The notes: generated from the sequence alone by a model not told the origin. Shown: positions 34,376-43,151, counted from the stretch's first letter. The stretch: DNA of 64,000 nucleotides from Solibacillus faecavium (GCF_014836905.1 NZ_JACSPZ010000002.1:1-64000), one strand, 5' to 3'. Program-made: numbers and translations.

Positions 34376-35407
34376 TTATATCTCTCCTTGCTGAATTGCT
34401 TGTAAAGGTTGAACTTTTTTAATTTGAAGCCCTGATAATGTTGCTCCGAAAAAGCCAATGATTAAAAATATTGCAGCAAATAATAAGGTCGTATTCAGTG
34501 TTAAATGGAAGGGCATACCTTGTGGAGCAAAGTTTTGAAATAATTGGATTAACAAAAGGGAAGTGCTTAAAGCAATTGCTGAAATAAGGAGCATTTGCGT
34601 CCACATCATGATAAATAATGTGCTTGTTTTTACTCCGATTGCTTTCAAAATTCCATATAAACCAATTTTTTGTACGTTCATCATATAAAAGAAAATTGCA
34701 AAGAGCATGCCACTAATCACAACTAAAAACCAAATAATCATGTTAAGCGAAAGCTGTTCAGCAGAATAACTAGGAATCGTATTTAAAAAATCTTTGTTCG
34801 AATACATAGTTAAGCCATCAATCGTTTTTACCTCTTCATTTGCTAAATACAGTAGTTGAAGATCAGTTGTCCGGTACATTTCTGTGAAATCCTCTTGATG
34901 AATAAAGGCTACAGCTGCGTGATTAAATTTGGTTTGTTCGGAGAAACCAACAATTTCCCACTGACCACTAAATTGATTACTTGTTAAAATATCACCAATT
35001 TTAAAGCCTTCTTCTTTTAAAGAACTATCTACAATCATTTCACCTGCAGCGACCTTAGGGAAGATATCGGATTCGGTTGTTGTTACAAAGGCCACACTCT
35101 GCTGCTTACCTTCAGCATTGTGGAACATACCCATTTGTATTGAAAGGGCCGTAGCATTTGGATACTTTTTAAGAAGCTCCTTTTGCTGTGTACTTGATAT
35201 TCTTGATAGGGCGTAGTTATCTTCTGCCTCGGTTGTCATATAAAAATGTCCATCTGGTAGCTCTTTAATTAGTGCTGCATTATCTTGAGATAATCCGTTT
35301 GCTAACCCTGCAATTATAAATGTCAGTAAGCTAATTAAAAGGACAATTAGTCCGAAGATGAAGAATTTGCTTTTATTTTTCTTTATTTCTTTCCATGCTA
35401 AATTCAT
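34376..35407 (-). CDS. hrtB: haem-export ABC transporter permease (HrtB-like)
   Basis: A 343-residue FtsX/MacB-type permease: helix at about 14-36, an extracellular domain to about 220, then three helices and the C-terminal FFGATLSGLQIKKVQPLQAIQ signature. The order helix-domain-three helices and segments such as LNMIIWFLVVISGMLFAIFFYMMNVQKI match Staphylococcus HrtB. ATG 35407 follows AGGAGG. First gene of the minus-strand operon hrtB-hrtA-hssR-hssS. Confidence 0.82.
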   Translation of the reverse strand: MNLAWKEIKKNKSKFFIFGLIVLLISLLTFIIAGLANGLSQDNAALIKELPDGHFYMTTEAEDNYALSRISSTQQKELLKKYPNATALSIQMGMFHNAEGKQQSVAFVTTTESDIFPKVAAGEMIVDSSLKEEGFKIGDILTSNQFSGQWEIVGFSEQTKFNHAAVAFIHQEDFTEMYRTTDLQLLYLANEEVKTIDGLTMYSNKDFLNTIPSYSAEQLSLNMIIWFLVVISGMLFAIFFYMMNVQKIGLYGILKAIGVKTSTLFIMMWTQMLLISAIALSTSLLLIQLFQNFAPQGMPFHLTLNTTLLFAAIFLIIGFFGATLSGLQIKKVQPLQAIQQGEI

Positions 35408-35438
35408 AAAATTGCCTCCTAATATTGTTGATAGCGTT

Positions 35439-35471
35439 AGTATATAGGCTAATTATGAACACACGATGAAC
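35439..35471 (-). promoter_or_regulatory. HssR direct-repeat box and -10 of hrtB
   Basis: Read on the minus strand, 35471-35452 is GTTCATCGT-GT-GTTCATAAT, a direct repeat equal in form to the HssR site (GTTCATATT-N2-GTTCATATT) known from Staphylococcus and Bacillus anthracis. Seven bases on, TATACT (35444-35439) is a fitting -10, so the box takes the place of the -35. Confidence 0.7.
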
Positions 35472-35642
35472 GGTATATTAAATACTGTCATCAGCATAGT
35501 TTGCACTTAATAATTATTTGATTTAGTTAATAACTCTATTTCGAATAATTAGCACCTGTATGTGGAATAATGCCAATTAAATAATAATGTTGTTCAGCCT
35601 GCCCAATATTATTAGAGCATTTTGTGTGAGGAGATAAAGTAA

Positions 35643-36347
35643 ATGAAGGATAAAACGAAAAGGTGGTACTCATTAGCACCGAATTCTTTAGTTATGGGTA
35701 TGATACTGGCTCTAGTCGGGGGATATTTGGATGCTTATACGTATATCACCAGAGACGGTGTATTTGCGACAGCACAAACCGGAAATACAGTCTTGTTTGC
35801 AGTGCGGGCTGCGAGTCCGGAATATGACGGAGCACTTCAAAATATCCCACCATTCGTGGCTTTTATAGCGGGTGTATTAGTTGCCGAGCATATGAAAGAC
35901 CGCCTGGATATGCATAGACGATCTGTTCTGGCATTGGAATGTGTGATTTTATTTATCGTCGGCTGGTTACCGGGAAGTGTTCCTAATATGATCATTACAA
36001 TAAGCGTGGCATTTGTGTCTTCATTACAGATTGCTACCTTTAATAAACTTGGGAAATGGAGCTATAACTCAACAATTACGACAGGTAATTTACGAACAGC
36101 ATCTTCAGCTTCCTATGAGGCGTTTGCCAATCAGAATAAAGAAGCCATGAAAAAATTTATAAGTTTTTCAGCTATCATCCTTTCTTTTATCGGTGGAGCC
36201 TTAATTGGAACCTATTTCAGTACGACATTAGAATACAAAGCAATATGGATTGCCTCGGGAATTATCCTCGTTATAACAATCCTTTATCATAAAACGAGAG
36301 AACAGGAAGGCACAGATGAACCAATTGAGGTAAAAGAAAGCCCGTAA
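35643..36347 (+). CDS. DUF1275 (YoaK-type) membrane protein
   Basis: A 234-residue protein with six predicted helices. GGYLDAYTYITRDGVFATAQTGNTVLFA is the hallmark of the YoaK/DUF1275 family, whose function is not established. ATG 35643 follows GAGGAG. Divergent from the hrt operon. Confidence 0.85.
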   Translation: MKDKTKRWYSLAPNSLVMGMILALVGGYLDAYTYITRDGVFATAQTGNTVLFAVRAASPEYDGALQNIPPFVAFIAGVLVAEHMKDRLDMHRRSVLALECVILFIVGWLPGSVPNMIITISVAFVSSLQIATFNKLGKWSYNSTITTGNLRTASSASYEAFANQNKEAMKKFISFSAIILSFIGGALIGTYFSTTLEYKAIWIASGIILVITILYHKTREQEGTDEPIEVKESP

Positions 36348-36469
36348 TTTACCGCTCACTTGATCAACAGGAGAGCGTTTTTTAGCGTTAAGAAGTGATT
36401 ACAATGGTTTTAGTATTAAAATCATTATGCTACAATTGTAAAATATTACATAGCAATTTGGAGGTCACA

Positions 36470-36664
36470 ATGTTTTTTATTTATATGGCTGTATATGGTA
36501 CTCCAGTTTTAGCGATTATTTTTTGCTTAAACTTGGCGTTGATAATTGATAAATCCCGTAACGATAAGGATTTCCAGGTAAATGTTTACTTAATGACGGG
36601 AGCATTTACAATAATGATGTCTTGTATAACAATTGCACTGTTAACTGTTTTAGATGGTGTTTGA
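36470..36664 (+). CDS. small two-TM membrane protein
   Basis: A 64-residue protein: helix 4-24, charged loop (DKSRNDKD), helix 36-60. GGAGGT lies just upstream of ATG 36470. The first helix (GTPVLAIIFCLN) resembles that of the protein at 1304-1522, and the broken gene at 44268 has the same layout. Function unknown. Confidence 0.6.
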   Translation: MFFIYMAVYGTPVLAIIFCLNLALIIDKSRNDKDFQVNVYLMTGAFTIMMSCITIALLTVLDGV

Positions 36665-36737
36665 CCATACCTTTCTGACCACTAAAAGGGATTAAGAATA
36701 TAAACCGAATAGAGTGCGTTCTTAAAGAAGCTTAGGG

Positions 36738-36766
36738 CCCCGAAATGTTTTGGGGTTTTTTGTTTT
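36738..36766 (+). terminator. CCCCGAAA/TTTTGGGG terminator
   Basis: Short strong hairpin with a T-rich tail, about 75 bases behind the small membrane gene. Confidence 0.7.
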
Positions 36767-36781
36767 TTAATAGTCTCCGCC

Positions 36782-36870
36782 AAAATAAGGGAAGATTTTA
36801 CCGTTATTTTCAATAAAATCATGAAATTTCATGTTCTTTAGGTCAATAACGGAAATTCACTCCTCTATTA
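36782..36870 (-). repeat. four-unit palindromic repeat element, partial inverted copy
   Basis: Two units only (36845-36870 and 36782-36810). Read on the minus strand they match units 2 and 3 of the element at 50711-50900, including the intervening spacer (ACATGAAATTTCATGATTTTATT), and keep the 62-bp unit spacing. Units 1 and 4 are absent. Located between two genes of the same direction. Confidence 0.75.
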
Positions 36871-37018
36871 ATCTCATTACGTAATTCAATCGTGTTCCCC
36901 AACACCAACCACTCTAAATCACTATGGACCAAGAACTAAAAATGGTATAATGTGGAATATAGTGGTCTCTTCAATTCATAAATGAAGAGCATATATATAA
37001 GAAAAGAGGAAATTTAAC

Positions 37019-37594
37019 TTGTATAAAGATCAAAACCTAATCATTCGACCGATAGAAGAAATGGATTTACCTCGTATTTGGGAATTGGAATACAATGAAG
37101 AAAAGCCAGAGTGGAAAAAATGGAATGCTCCTTATTATCCGCATGAAACAAAATCATTCGATGAATTTTTACCCATCGGTAGAGGTTGGGTGAATCAATC
37201 GAACGTATGGGTAATTGAGGTTGATGGTGTATTGTGTGGAACTGTTTCTTATTACTGGGAGCATGAACCATCAAAGTGGTTAGAGATGGGTATTCTTTTT
37301 TACGAAGGTGGCGACTGGGGAAAAGGGCTCGGTACCCGTACTTTAAAACTGTGGATTGATCATTTATTTAATACGATGCCTTTAGTTCGCGTTGGCTTCA
37401 CTACATGGTCTGGAAATGAACGGATGATTCGTGTAGGTGAAAAATTAGGTATGCAATTAGAAGCCCGCATTCGTAAAGTTCGTTATTATGAAGGGGAATA
37501 CTATGATTCGATTAGAATGGGCATCTTGCGAGAAGAATGGGAAGCACAAAACTTTAATCAAGTAAATAAAGATAAAATAACGTCCCCAAATTAA
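37019..37594 (+). CDS. GNAT-family acetyltransferase (RimJ/RimL type)
   Basis: A 191-residue GNAT. Features are LIIRPIEEMDLPRIWELE at the N-terminus, the CoA loop GGDWGKGLGTRTLKLW, and GNERMIRVGEKLGMQLEARIRKVRYYEGEYYDSIRMGILREEW, the usual RimJ/L ending. TTG 37019 lies 8 bases after GAGGAAA, and TATAAT at 36946-36951 is a likely -10. Acceptor unknown. Confidence 0.85.
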   Translation: MYKDQNLIIRPIEEMDLPRIWELEYNEEKPEWKKWNAPYYPHETKSFDEFLPIGRGWVNQSNVWVIEVDGVLCGTVSYYWEHEPSKWLEMGILFYEGGDWGKGLGTRTLKLWIDHLFNTMPLVRVGFTTWSGNERMIRVGEKLGMQLEARIRKVRYYEGEYYDSIRMGILREEWEAQNFNQVNKDKITSPN

Positions 37595-37652
37595 ACATTC
37601 TTAATTGAGCAATTACATAGAGAGCAAACCCACTACGTTAAGGGGGAATTTG

Positions 37653-37883
37653 ATGAAGTTATTGTTATCCATCTTATTAGCTAGTCTTTTAGGTATTTTA
37701 GTATTTTTTGGTCCAATAGGGATCTTTATGCTATGTGCAATTATTATTGGAGTTATTTTTAGATCATTCATTTTAATTTATGAAATTCATAAACAAATAG
37801 TTCCAGCCAATAGCAATGATAAAGTAAAAAAGACAGTTGAAAGATATATAAAAGAACGAGATGAAAAGGAAGCAGAAAATTAA
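37653..37883 (+). CDS. small membrane protein, unknown
   Basis: A 76-residue protein with one long or two short N-terminal hydrophobic helices (2-42) and a charged C-terminus (KKTVERYIKERDEKEAEN). ATG 37653 follows AGGGGGAA. No family recognised. Confidence 0.5.
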   Translation: MKLLLSILLASLLGILVFFGPIGIFMLCAIIIGVIFRSFILIYEIHKQIVPANSNDKVKKTVERYIKERDEKEAEN

Positions 37884-37928
37884 TATGTATTCCTTTAACA
37901 GATTATTTATATAACTAGGAGGAAGTTT

Positions 37929-38489
37929 ATGAAACTTGTTCATATATTTGGACCACAGGCGGTTGGTAAAATGACAGTTGGGCAGGAGCTAGCTAAAATT
38001 ACAGATTTGAAGCTGTTTCATAACCATATGACGATTGATTTAGTTACTCATTTTTTTGATTATAGTACAAAAGAAGGGAAAAGATTAGTAAATTTATTTC
38101 GTCAGGAGATTTTTGAAGAGTTTTCAAAAAGCGATCTATATGGCATGATTTTTACTTACGTCTGGTTGTTTGATCAGGAGTCGGATTGGGAGTATGTAAA
38201 GCGACTCTCCAAGCTTTTCGAGTCCAGAGGAGGCACTGTTTACTATGTAGAATTGGAAGCTGACATAGACGAGAGACTTGAGCGGAATAAAACACCAAAT
38301 AGGTTGGAGCACAAACCTAAAAAAAGAGATATTGATTGGTCTGAGAATGATTTAAAAAGCACAATGGAGAAACATAGACTAAACTCTCTAGAAGGTGAAA
38401 TTCCATTCCAAAATTATATCAAAATTAACAATACAAATTTAAATGCAGAAGAAGTTGCCAAGATAGTAAAGTTAAAATTCGATTTATAG
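37929..38489 (+). CDS. P-loop NTPase, small-molecule kinase-like
   Basis: A 186-residue protein with Walker A GPQAVGKMT at 8-16 and a shikimate/adenylate-kinase-like size and helix pattern (FHNHMTIDLV after the first helix). GPQAVGKMTVGQELA is a conserved but uncharacterised family in Bacillales. Substrate unknown. ATG 37929 follows AGGAGG. Confidence 0.75.
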   Translation: MKLVHIFGPQAVGKMTVGQELAKITDLKLFHNHMTIDLVTHFFDYSTKEGKRLVNLFRQEIFEEFSKSDLYGMIFTYVWLFDQESDWEYVKRLSKLFESRGGTVYYVELEADIDERLERNKTPNRLEHKPKKRDIDWSENDLKSTMEKHRLNSLEGEIPFQNYIKINNTNLNAEEVAKIVKLKFDL

Positions 38490-38516
38490 AAGAAGGATAG
38501 TCTCGGACGAATTTAG

Positions 38517-38609
38517 TTGAGTCTTATTACATACGATCCTTTTAATACATACATTGATATTTGGTGGGGCGATTTAACTGGAACGTTTGAATGGCATGTC
38601 GCACACTGA
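38517..38609 (+). pseudogene. possible C-terminal remnant of a lost gene
   Basis: A 30-codon open stretch ends YIDIWWGDLTGTFEWHVAH. The composition looks protein-like but there is no good ribosome site and no upstream continuation in frame. Identity unknown; it could be chance. Confidence 0.2.
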
Positions 38610-38630
38610 ATCTAATGGTATATAATCATG

Positions 38631-38662
38631 CACTTTCCTTGAAATAAGGAAAGTGTTTTTCA
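38631..38662. terminator. CACTTTCCTT/AAGGAAAGTG hairpin
   Basis: Perfect 10-bp stem, 5-base loop, then TTTTT. A similar hairpin (GCGCTTTCCTT) lies at 41450-41482. Confidence 0.75.
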
Positions 38663-38694
38663 TTGCTCGATATCTCTCTTCTTAAAAAATTTAG

Positions 38695-38713
38695 AATAAT
38701 GAGAATTATTTTA
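38695..38713. promoter_or_regulatory. Fur-box-like palindrome before the second ECF sigma gene
   Basis: AATAATGAGAATTATTTTA contains AATAAT-GAGA-ATTATT and matches the 19-base Fur consensus at 14 positions by my count. It lies 56 bases before the sigma start. Iron control of this sigma factor is possible but unproven. Confidence 0.3.
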
Positions 38714-38768
38714 GTTTTATACGATGTATTAAGTGTAGGGCCCTTACAAAGACAAAGGAGTTAATTGT

Positions 38769-39323
38769 ATGAAGATTACGAGTGAGAACTTTATCAAGTA
38801 CTTTAAGAAGGGGAGAGAAGATGCACTTGAATTTGTAATTGACCAATATATCGGGATTGTGAAAGCGATTATATATAATGCGTTAATATCCTTCCAGGAC
38901 CCGCAGCTTATTGAAGAATGTATAAGCGATACGTTTCTAGGAGCATTTGAAAATGCAAAGCAGTTTAAAGGTGACCAAGAGGACTTTAGTAAGTGGATTT
39001 GTACGATTGCCAAATTTAAAGCGATTGATATACAAAGGAGATCATTAAATTCACCAAAGGTTGTCGAATTAACCGTGAATGGCTCCGAAGTGAAATCGGC
39101 AGAGGATGAATTTTTCTCTAAGTACATGATGGATGAATTATTAATACTCATGGAAAAATTGGATCAGGTAGATCATGACATTTTCATTATGAAATATTTT
39201 TTAAATATGAAAAATGAAGAAATTGCTCATCAACTTGGCTTAACAAAGGCAGCCGTTGATAATCGCTTATATCGTGGTAAAAAAAGACTTCAACAATTAC
39301 GTTTAGGAGGCGTTTTCTCTTGA
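38769..39323 (+). CDS. ECF-family sigma factor
   Basis: A 184-residue group IV sigma factor. Region 2 includes LIEECISDTFLGAFENAKQF and FSKWICTIAKFKAID; region 4 is MKNEEIAHQLGLTKAAVDNRLYRGKKRL. It overlaps the next gene, a DUF4179 membrane protein that is the usual partner anti-sigma factor, by 4 bases. The signal is unknown. Confidence 0.85.
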   Translation: MKITSENFIKYFKKGREDALEFVIDQYIGIVKAIIYNALISFQDPQLIEECISDTFLGAFENAKQFKGDQEDFSKWICTIAKFKAIDIQRRSLNSPKVVELTVNGSEVKSAEDEFFSKYMMDELLILMEKLDQVDHDIFIMKYFLNMKNEEIAHQLGLTKAAVDNRLYRGKKRLQQLRLGGVFS

Positions 39324-40423
39324 AAAAATTTTATCGTAAATTAAACGATTTAAAAATCGAAATGGACATTGAACCTATGGATGTAGATGAATCGGAAAAG
39401 GTTAGAATTAAAAGAAATGTTTTGAAACGCAAAAAGAAAAATTACTTATTCAGAAATATAGCCGTTGCTGCATCCCTTTTGTTAGCTTCTAGTTTCACTT
39501 TAAGTATAGCATTTCCAACCTATGCTGCTAAGTTACCGATTATTGGTAGTGTTTTTGAATTGTTTAATGAAGATGATCGTTATGTTTTTGAAGAGTTTAG
39601 CAATTATTCGACTGATATAGGTGTTTCAAAAGAAAGTAAGGGTATAAATATAACCTTAACCGATGCAGTTTATGACGGTGAAAATGTAACGATAGCCTAT
39701 ACAATTGAAAGTGAAAAGGATCTAGGAGAAAGACCAATTTTAGAAGGAGATTTCATAGTAGAAGAATTTAACGGTGCGTATGAACATAATGGTTACTCTG
39801 AAAACTATTTAACTAAAAAAATTGGTGAGAATGAGTATGCCGTTCTTTATGTATATGAATTAATCAAAGGTCCTAAGCCAAGTAAAATAAATGTTTCTTG
39901 GAAAGGGAACGCAGTTAGAAATTTGAATAATGGGAAACAACTACATTCTGGAGAATGGTCTTATCAATTCGCTTTACAAGCCTTAGAAAGCGAAACGGAA
40001 AATTTAATCGGAGCCGGTTACAACACAGAAGACACTGGGGTGGCAATTACACTTCTAAAAATGACTAAAACGCCTATCTCGAGTACATTTTATTTATCGG
40101 AATTGGTAGATGAACGTCTTGTTTCGAAGGAAGATGATGAATTCCGAGGTGTACTTATTGAATATAATGTAACAGATGATTTAGGAAATAAACAAAACTT
40201 CATTCACTATCGAGATTCTGGTCATAGTACTGATTTTCCCGGTAATGTAAGCTTTCCTAGATTAACTCTGGGTGATTTTGATAATAGAGCAAAGTCCATC
40301 ACCATTACACCAACCGTTCATGTTTTAACAGTTGGTAAATCAGACAGCGATGGAAATAGACCACTGATACCTGTAATGGCCCCATACGAAATTGACCCAA
40401 TTGTATTTCCCCTAAATAAGTAG
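39320..40423 (+). CDS. DUF4179 anti-sigma factor-like membrane protein
   Basis: A 367-residue protein: about 45 basic cytosolic residues, one membrane helix (about 46-66, FRNIAVAASLLLASSFTLSIAF), then a large extracellular beta-rich region containing the DUF4179 module (IPIIGSVFELF-like KLPIIGSVFELFNED). In this family the N-terminus sequesters the adjacent sigma factor. TTG start with TTTAGGAGG inside the sigma gene. Confidence 0.8.
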   Translation: MKKFYRKLNDLKIEMDIEPMDVDESEKVRIKRNVLKRKKKNYLFRNIAVAASLLLASSFTLSIAFPTYAAKLPIIGSVFELFNEDDRYVFEEFSNYSTDIGVSKESKGINITLTDAVYDGENVTIAYTIESEKDLGERPILEGDFIVEEFNGAYEHNGYSENYLTKKIGENEYAVLYVYELIKGPKPSKINVSWKGNAVRNLNNGKQLHSGEWSYQFALQALESETENLIGAGYNTEDTGVAITLLKMTKTPISSTFYLSELVDERLVSKEDDEFRGVLIEYNVTDDLGNKQNFIHYRDSGHSTDFPGNVSFPRLTLGDFDNRAKSITITPTVHVLTVGKSDSDGNRPLIPVMAPYEIDPIVFPLNK

Positions 40424-40477
40424 CTTTTGCCTTAAATTAAAAGTTTTAGAATGATAATTCTTATCCAATATGCGGGT

Positions 40478-40510
40478 GCGATTCTGTAACAAGGACTCGC
40501 GCTCGTTTTT
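40478..40510 (+). terminator. terminator-like hairpin
   Basis: GCGATTCT pairs with AGGACTCGC and leads into CGTTTTT. It shares its framework with the ars terminator at 27224-27257, with paired base changes. Confidence 0.45.
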
Positions 40511-40602
40511 ATTAATGGTCGAATAAATGGATAAAAGAAGGAATTATTCGTAAGTGAATCGAAACAACTAAAGATTATTGATTAATAATTTGGAGGATTA
40601 CA

Positions 40603-40754
40603 ATGAAAAAAGGAATAATAAGAGCACTGGAAAGGAAGATGACGAGAACATCTTCAAAATTATGCGATTGCCTATAAATAGGTTTCAAAACGGTGAACTA
40701 CGACTTGTTCCTGAAGGTCTTTTAGATTTAATTAAAGAACAACTAAATTGTTAA
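40603..40754 (+). pseudogene. frameshifted short gene
   Basis: GGAGG (40592-40596) precedes ATG 40603, but that frame stops after 24 codons. The frame two bases on runs open through the same region to TAA 40752-40754 and reads like protein (PINRFQNGELRLVPEGLLDL). One indel near 40635 would join them into a protein of about 50 residues. No family recognised. Confidence 0.35.
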
Positions 40755-41056
40755 GCCCCCTATTGGGTTGATACTTGAAGAGGATTTACGTATTTTTATA
40801 GCAATAGGCCTAGATCAGCTATTCATAAGGGGTTGCCTATTTTCAGTAAAAAATGGGTATGGATATAGAGGCTGTTTATAATTGCTCGATAAAATAAACA
40901 ATGCAATAGCATCAAATTTTGAAAGGTATTGCAAAGCTATTAAATGCATATGATATTCCGCAACGTAATCCTTTATTAGGAATCTGTTTTCGCTGATAAA
41001 CGATTTGCGAATACATCTAGATTGTGGAAATTGAACAAGGAATGGGGGAACTGGGC

Positions 41057-41296
41057 ATGTTGGTACTAAATATGTTGCAAGTGAATGATTTTGTAGATGG
41101 TCGACTGTTGAATAAGGTAGGGTATCACTTAGATATTTATAAAAATGCCTATATTAGTAAGTGTGGTTCTACATTCGTATATCTGTATCGAAAACCGTAT
41201 TTCGGAGAAGTGGTAATAGCGAAAGAAGGAAATGTAGAAAAGCACCAAGAGAATTTAAATGCCCTATACGCGGCTGGTTATTTGGTCGAAGGGTGA
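41057..41296 (+). CDS. small protein, unknown
   Basis: A 79-residue ORF from ATG 41057, with GGGGGAA about 9 bases upstream; a GTG at 41024 would add 11 residues. It is mixed strand/helix (YISKCGSTFVYLYRKPYFGEVVIA). The upstream region is decayed, so it may be the remnant of a longer gene. Confidence 0.35.
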   Translation: MLVLNMLQVNDFVDGRLLNKVGYHLDIYKNAYISKCGSTFVYLYRKPYFGEVVIAKEGNVEKHQENLNALYAAGYLVEG

Positions 41297-41449
41297 ATTT
41301 GAAAACAAGGACACATAAAAGCTGTTACGCGTTCTCTTTAGAGGTGCAAAATTAAAATAATTATTAAAATACCTTGTGAAATCTAGTAGTTTTTGCATGG
41401 TATTTTAGCTACTTTGAAGAATAAGGCATAGTTCTCCGACTATATTTAT

Positions 41450-41482
41450 GCGCTTTCCTTTTTTAAGGAAGGTGCTTTTTTT
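41450..41482 (+). terminator. GCGCTTTCCTT/AAGGAAGGTGC hairpin
   Basis: Eleven-base stem with a four-base loop and a T7 tail, about 150 bases after the small ORF. Confidence 0.7.
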
Positions 41483-41515
41483 ATTTAAGAGAGAAAGGCA
41501 TTTATATAAGTGTTA

Positions 41516-41543
41516 TTGAAAAATAACTCATAAAGTGTATAAT
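41516..41543 (+). promoter_or_regulatory. SigA promoter
   Basis: TTGAAA (41516-41521), 16 bases, TATAAT (41538-41543). The GTG at 41535 overlaps this -10, so the downstream gene must start later. Confidence 0.55.
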
Positions 41544-41618
41544 TACACTAAAAGTATAAAAGGTTTTGTGGGAGGTTACTTGCTACAAAAGTTTTATAGG
41601 AATCGTAGGTGTATTTTA

Positions 41619-41942
41619 TTGAAAATAAGTGTGAATAAACAAATATTGTATACGTTAATGTCATTAGTATGTGCGATTGGGGTATTCTATCTCAGCATTA
41701 AATTTCAGCAGATGGCTTATTGGGGGAATGGATTAACTTGGTTTTGGGTGGGTGTTACATTTACATATTTAATTGGATTATTAGGGATTGTGTTCTTTGC
41801 GCTTTCTTTTAAAAAAAGTGAAGGTGAGCAAAAATACTTTTCTTCTTTACTTATTTCACTTAGAACATCATCGATTTTGGCGTTAGGAATTGGGTTCTTA
41901 TGGACTACTTTTATAATTATAGCCGGAATGTCAGGTATGTAA
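41619..41942 (+). CDS. three-TM membrane protein, unknown
   Basis: A 107-residue protein with three helices (about 9-27, 40-64, 82-104). I prefer TTG 41619 (TAGGTG about 7 bases upstream). TTG 41580, which has GGAGG only 4 bases before it, would add 13 basic residues. No family recognised. The next gene follows after 26 bases, so they are likely one unit. Confidence 0.5.
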   Translation: MKISVNKQILYTLMSLVCAIGVFYLSIKFQQMAYWGNGLTWFWVGVTFTYLIGLLGIVFFALSFKKSEGEQKYFSSLLISLRTSSILALGIGFLWTTFIIIAGMSGM

Positions 41943-41968
41943 TTAAAATGATTTACAAGAGGGCATTT

Positions 41969-42364
41969 ATGCAGAAAAAAACAAAGCGAATTTTTATTCT
42001 ATTATTCATTAGCGTAATATTAAATTTATTTTTGGGGATTACTAGTTTTATCAAAAGTACATATACAGCGAACTTGGATGACCAAGTGATTTTAGGGGAA
42101 ATGACTAAAATGGTAATTCAAAATGAGCAGTATCAAGAAATTGCATCTAGGGAAACTGTTTATGCAATTAAACAAGGAGTAAACCGATTTAATGTTTCTG
42201 ACCCATCTTCTATTTATCTTTATGAAATATCTGTCCAAACTGAACAGAAATCTTATATTTTTACCTGTACGGATAAGTTATGTACAGAAGTTTCAAATGA
42301 AGGTTGGTCTTACTCAAGATATAGTGATAATGAGCCAGTATTGCCGTTGGAAATAATTAACTAA
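41969..42364 (+). CDS. membrane-anchored extracytoplasmic protein, unknown
   Basis: A 131-residue protein: basic N-terminus (MQKKTKR), one membrane helix (about 8-26), then about 100 extracellular residues with a possible disulfide pair (FTCTDKLCTE). ATG 41969 follows GAGGG by 5 bases; ATG 41948 has no ribosome site. Function unknown. Confidence 0.5.
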   Translation: MQKKTKRIFILLFISVILNLFLGITSFIKSTYTANLDDQVILGEMTKMVIQNEQYQEIASRETVYAIKQGVNRFNVSDPSSIYLYEISVQTEQKSYIFTCTDKLCTEVSNEGWSYSRYSDNEPVLPLEIIN

Positions 42365-42642
42365 TGGTAGAAGATTAATTAATATCTTTATCTTTATGCC
42401 AATGAGGTATCGATAAAAGAAGAATCATTGTTTCTTTGATGAAATTATTACTATTGAAAGACTAATACAATCTTTTTAAAACACTATACTAACTACAACC
42501 TTTCTATTAGAAGATAGAAACATATTACGATAATATGCCTGAACATTGGCAAAAGTTATAGTTTATTATGAAATAATATCATCGTTTAAAAGGATTAATT
42601 ATCTTTTTATGTAATAACTATATTATCAAAGGAGAGGTGCTT

Positions 42643-43098
42643 ATGTATCAATATTTTAATGGCTTAGTAATTAGGGAAGGTACTGAAGGAGTTCCTGCTG
42701 ACTATGTTGAATCCTTGTTTAAAGATGCTGAATGGGCAAAAAATATTCCTTCGTGGCAAAAAGAAAAATACTCGCTAATCTTTAAAAATTCAACTTGGGC
42801 ATTTACTGTATGAGATAATGATCGGATGATTGGAATGGTTAGAGTAATATCCGATCAAATAATGGCAGCTAATATTATGGATTTAGTCGTTTTGTCAGAA
42901 TACCGTGGGAAAGGCATTGGCAAAAAGCTTGTTGAATTATGTATTCAAAAACTTCCTCACGGGGATTGGTTTGCACACACTTCAGCAAATAATTTTAAAT
43001 TTTATGAAACATGTGGATTGCAAGTGAAGGATTTATCCACGCATGGCACTTGCGTATATAATGGTTATATACAAGCAAGGAAAGATGGACACCGTTAA
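42643..43098 (+). pseudogene. GNAT acetyltransferase interrupted by one TGA
   Basis: GGAGAGGTG precedes ATG 42643, and one frame covers a full GNAT of about 151 codons, interrupted only by TGA at 42811-42813 (codon 57) in WAFTV-stop-DNDRMIGMVRV. In homologues a Trp is expected there, so TGG to TGA is the simplest explanation. The CoA loop YRGKGIGKKL and the tail FYETCGLQVKD are intact downstream. Recent nonsense mutation or sequencing error. Confidence 0.8.
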
Positions 43099-43151
43099 GT
43101 TATAAGGACGCAACATTTTTTGAAAAATGATTCGCTAGGAGAGTAGCCAGA

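Larger units (their letters stand above)
40424..41056. other. 633-base region of decayed sequence
   Basis: Holds a terminator-like hairpin (40478-40510), a frameshifted short ORF (40603-40754) and otherwise no supported gene. The pieces read like coding sequence that has lost its frame. Confidence 0.45.
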
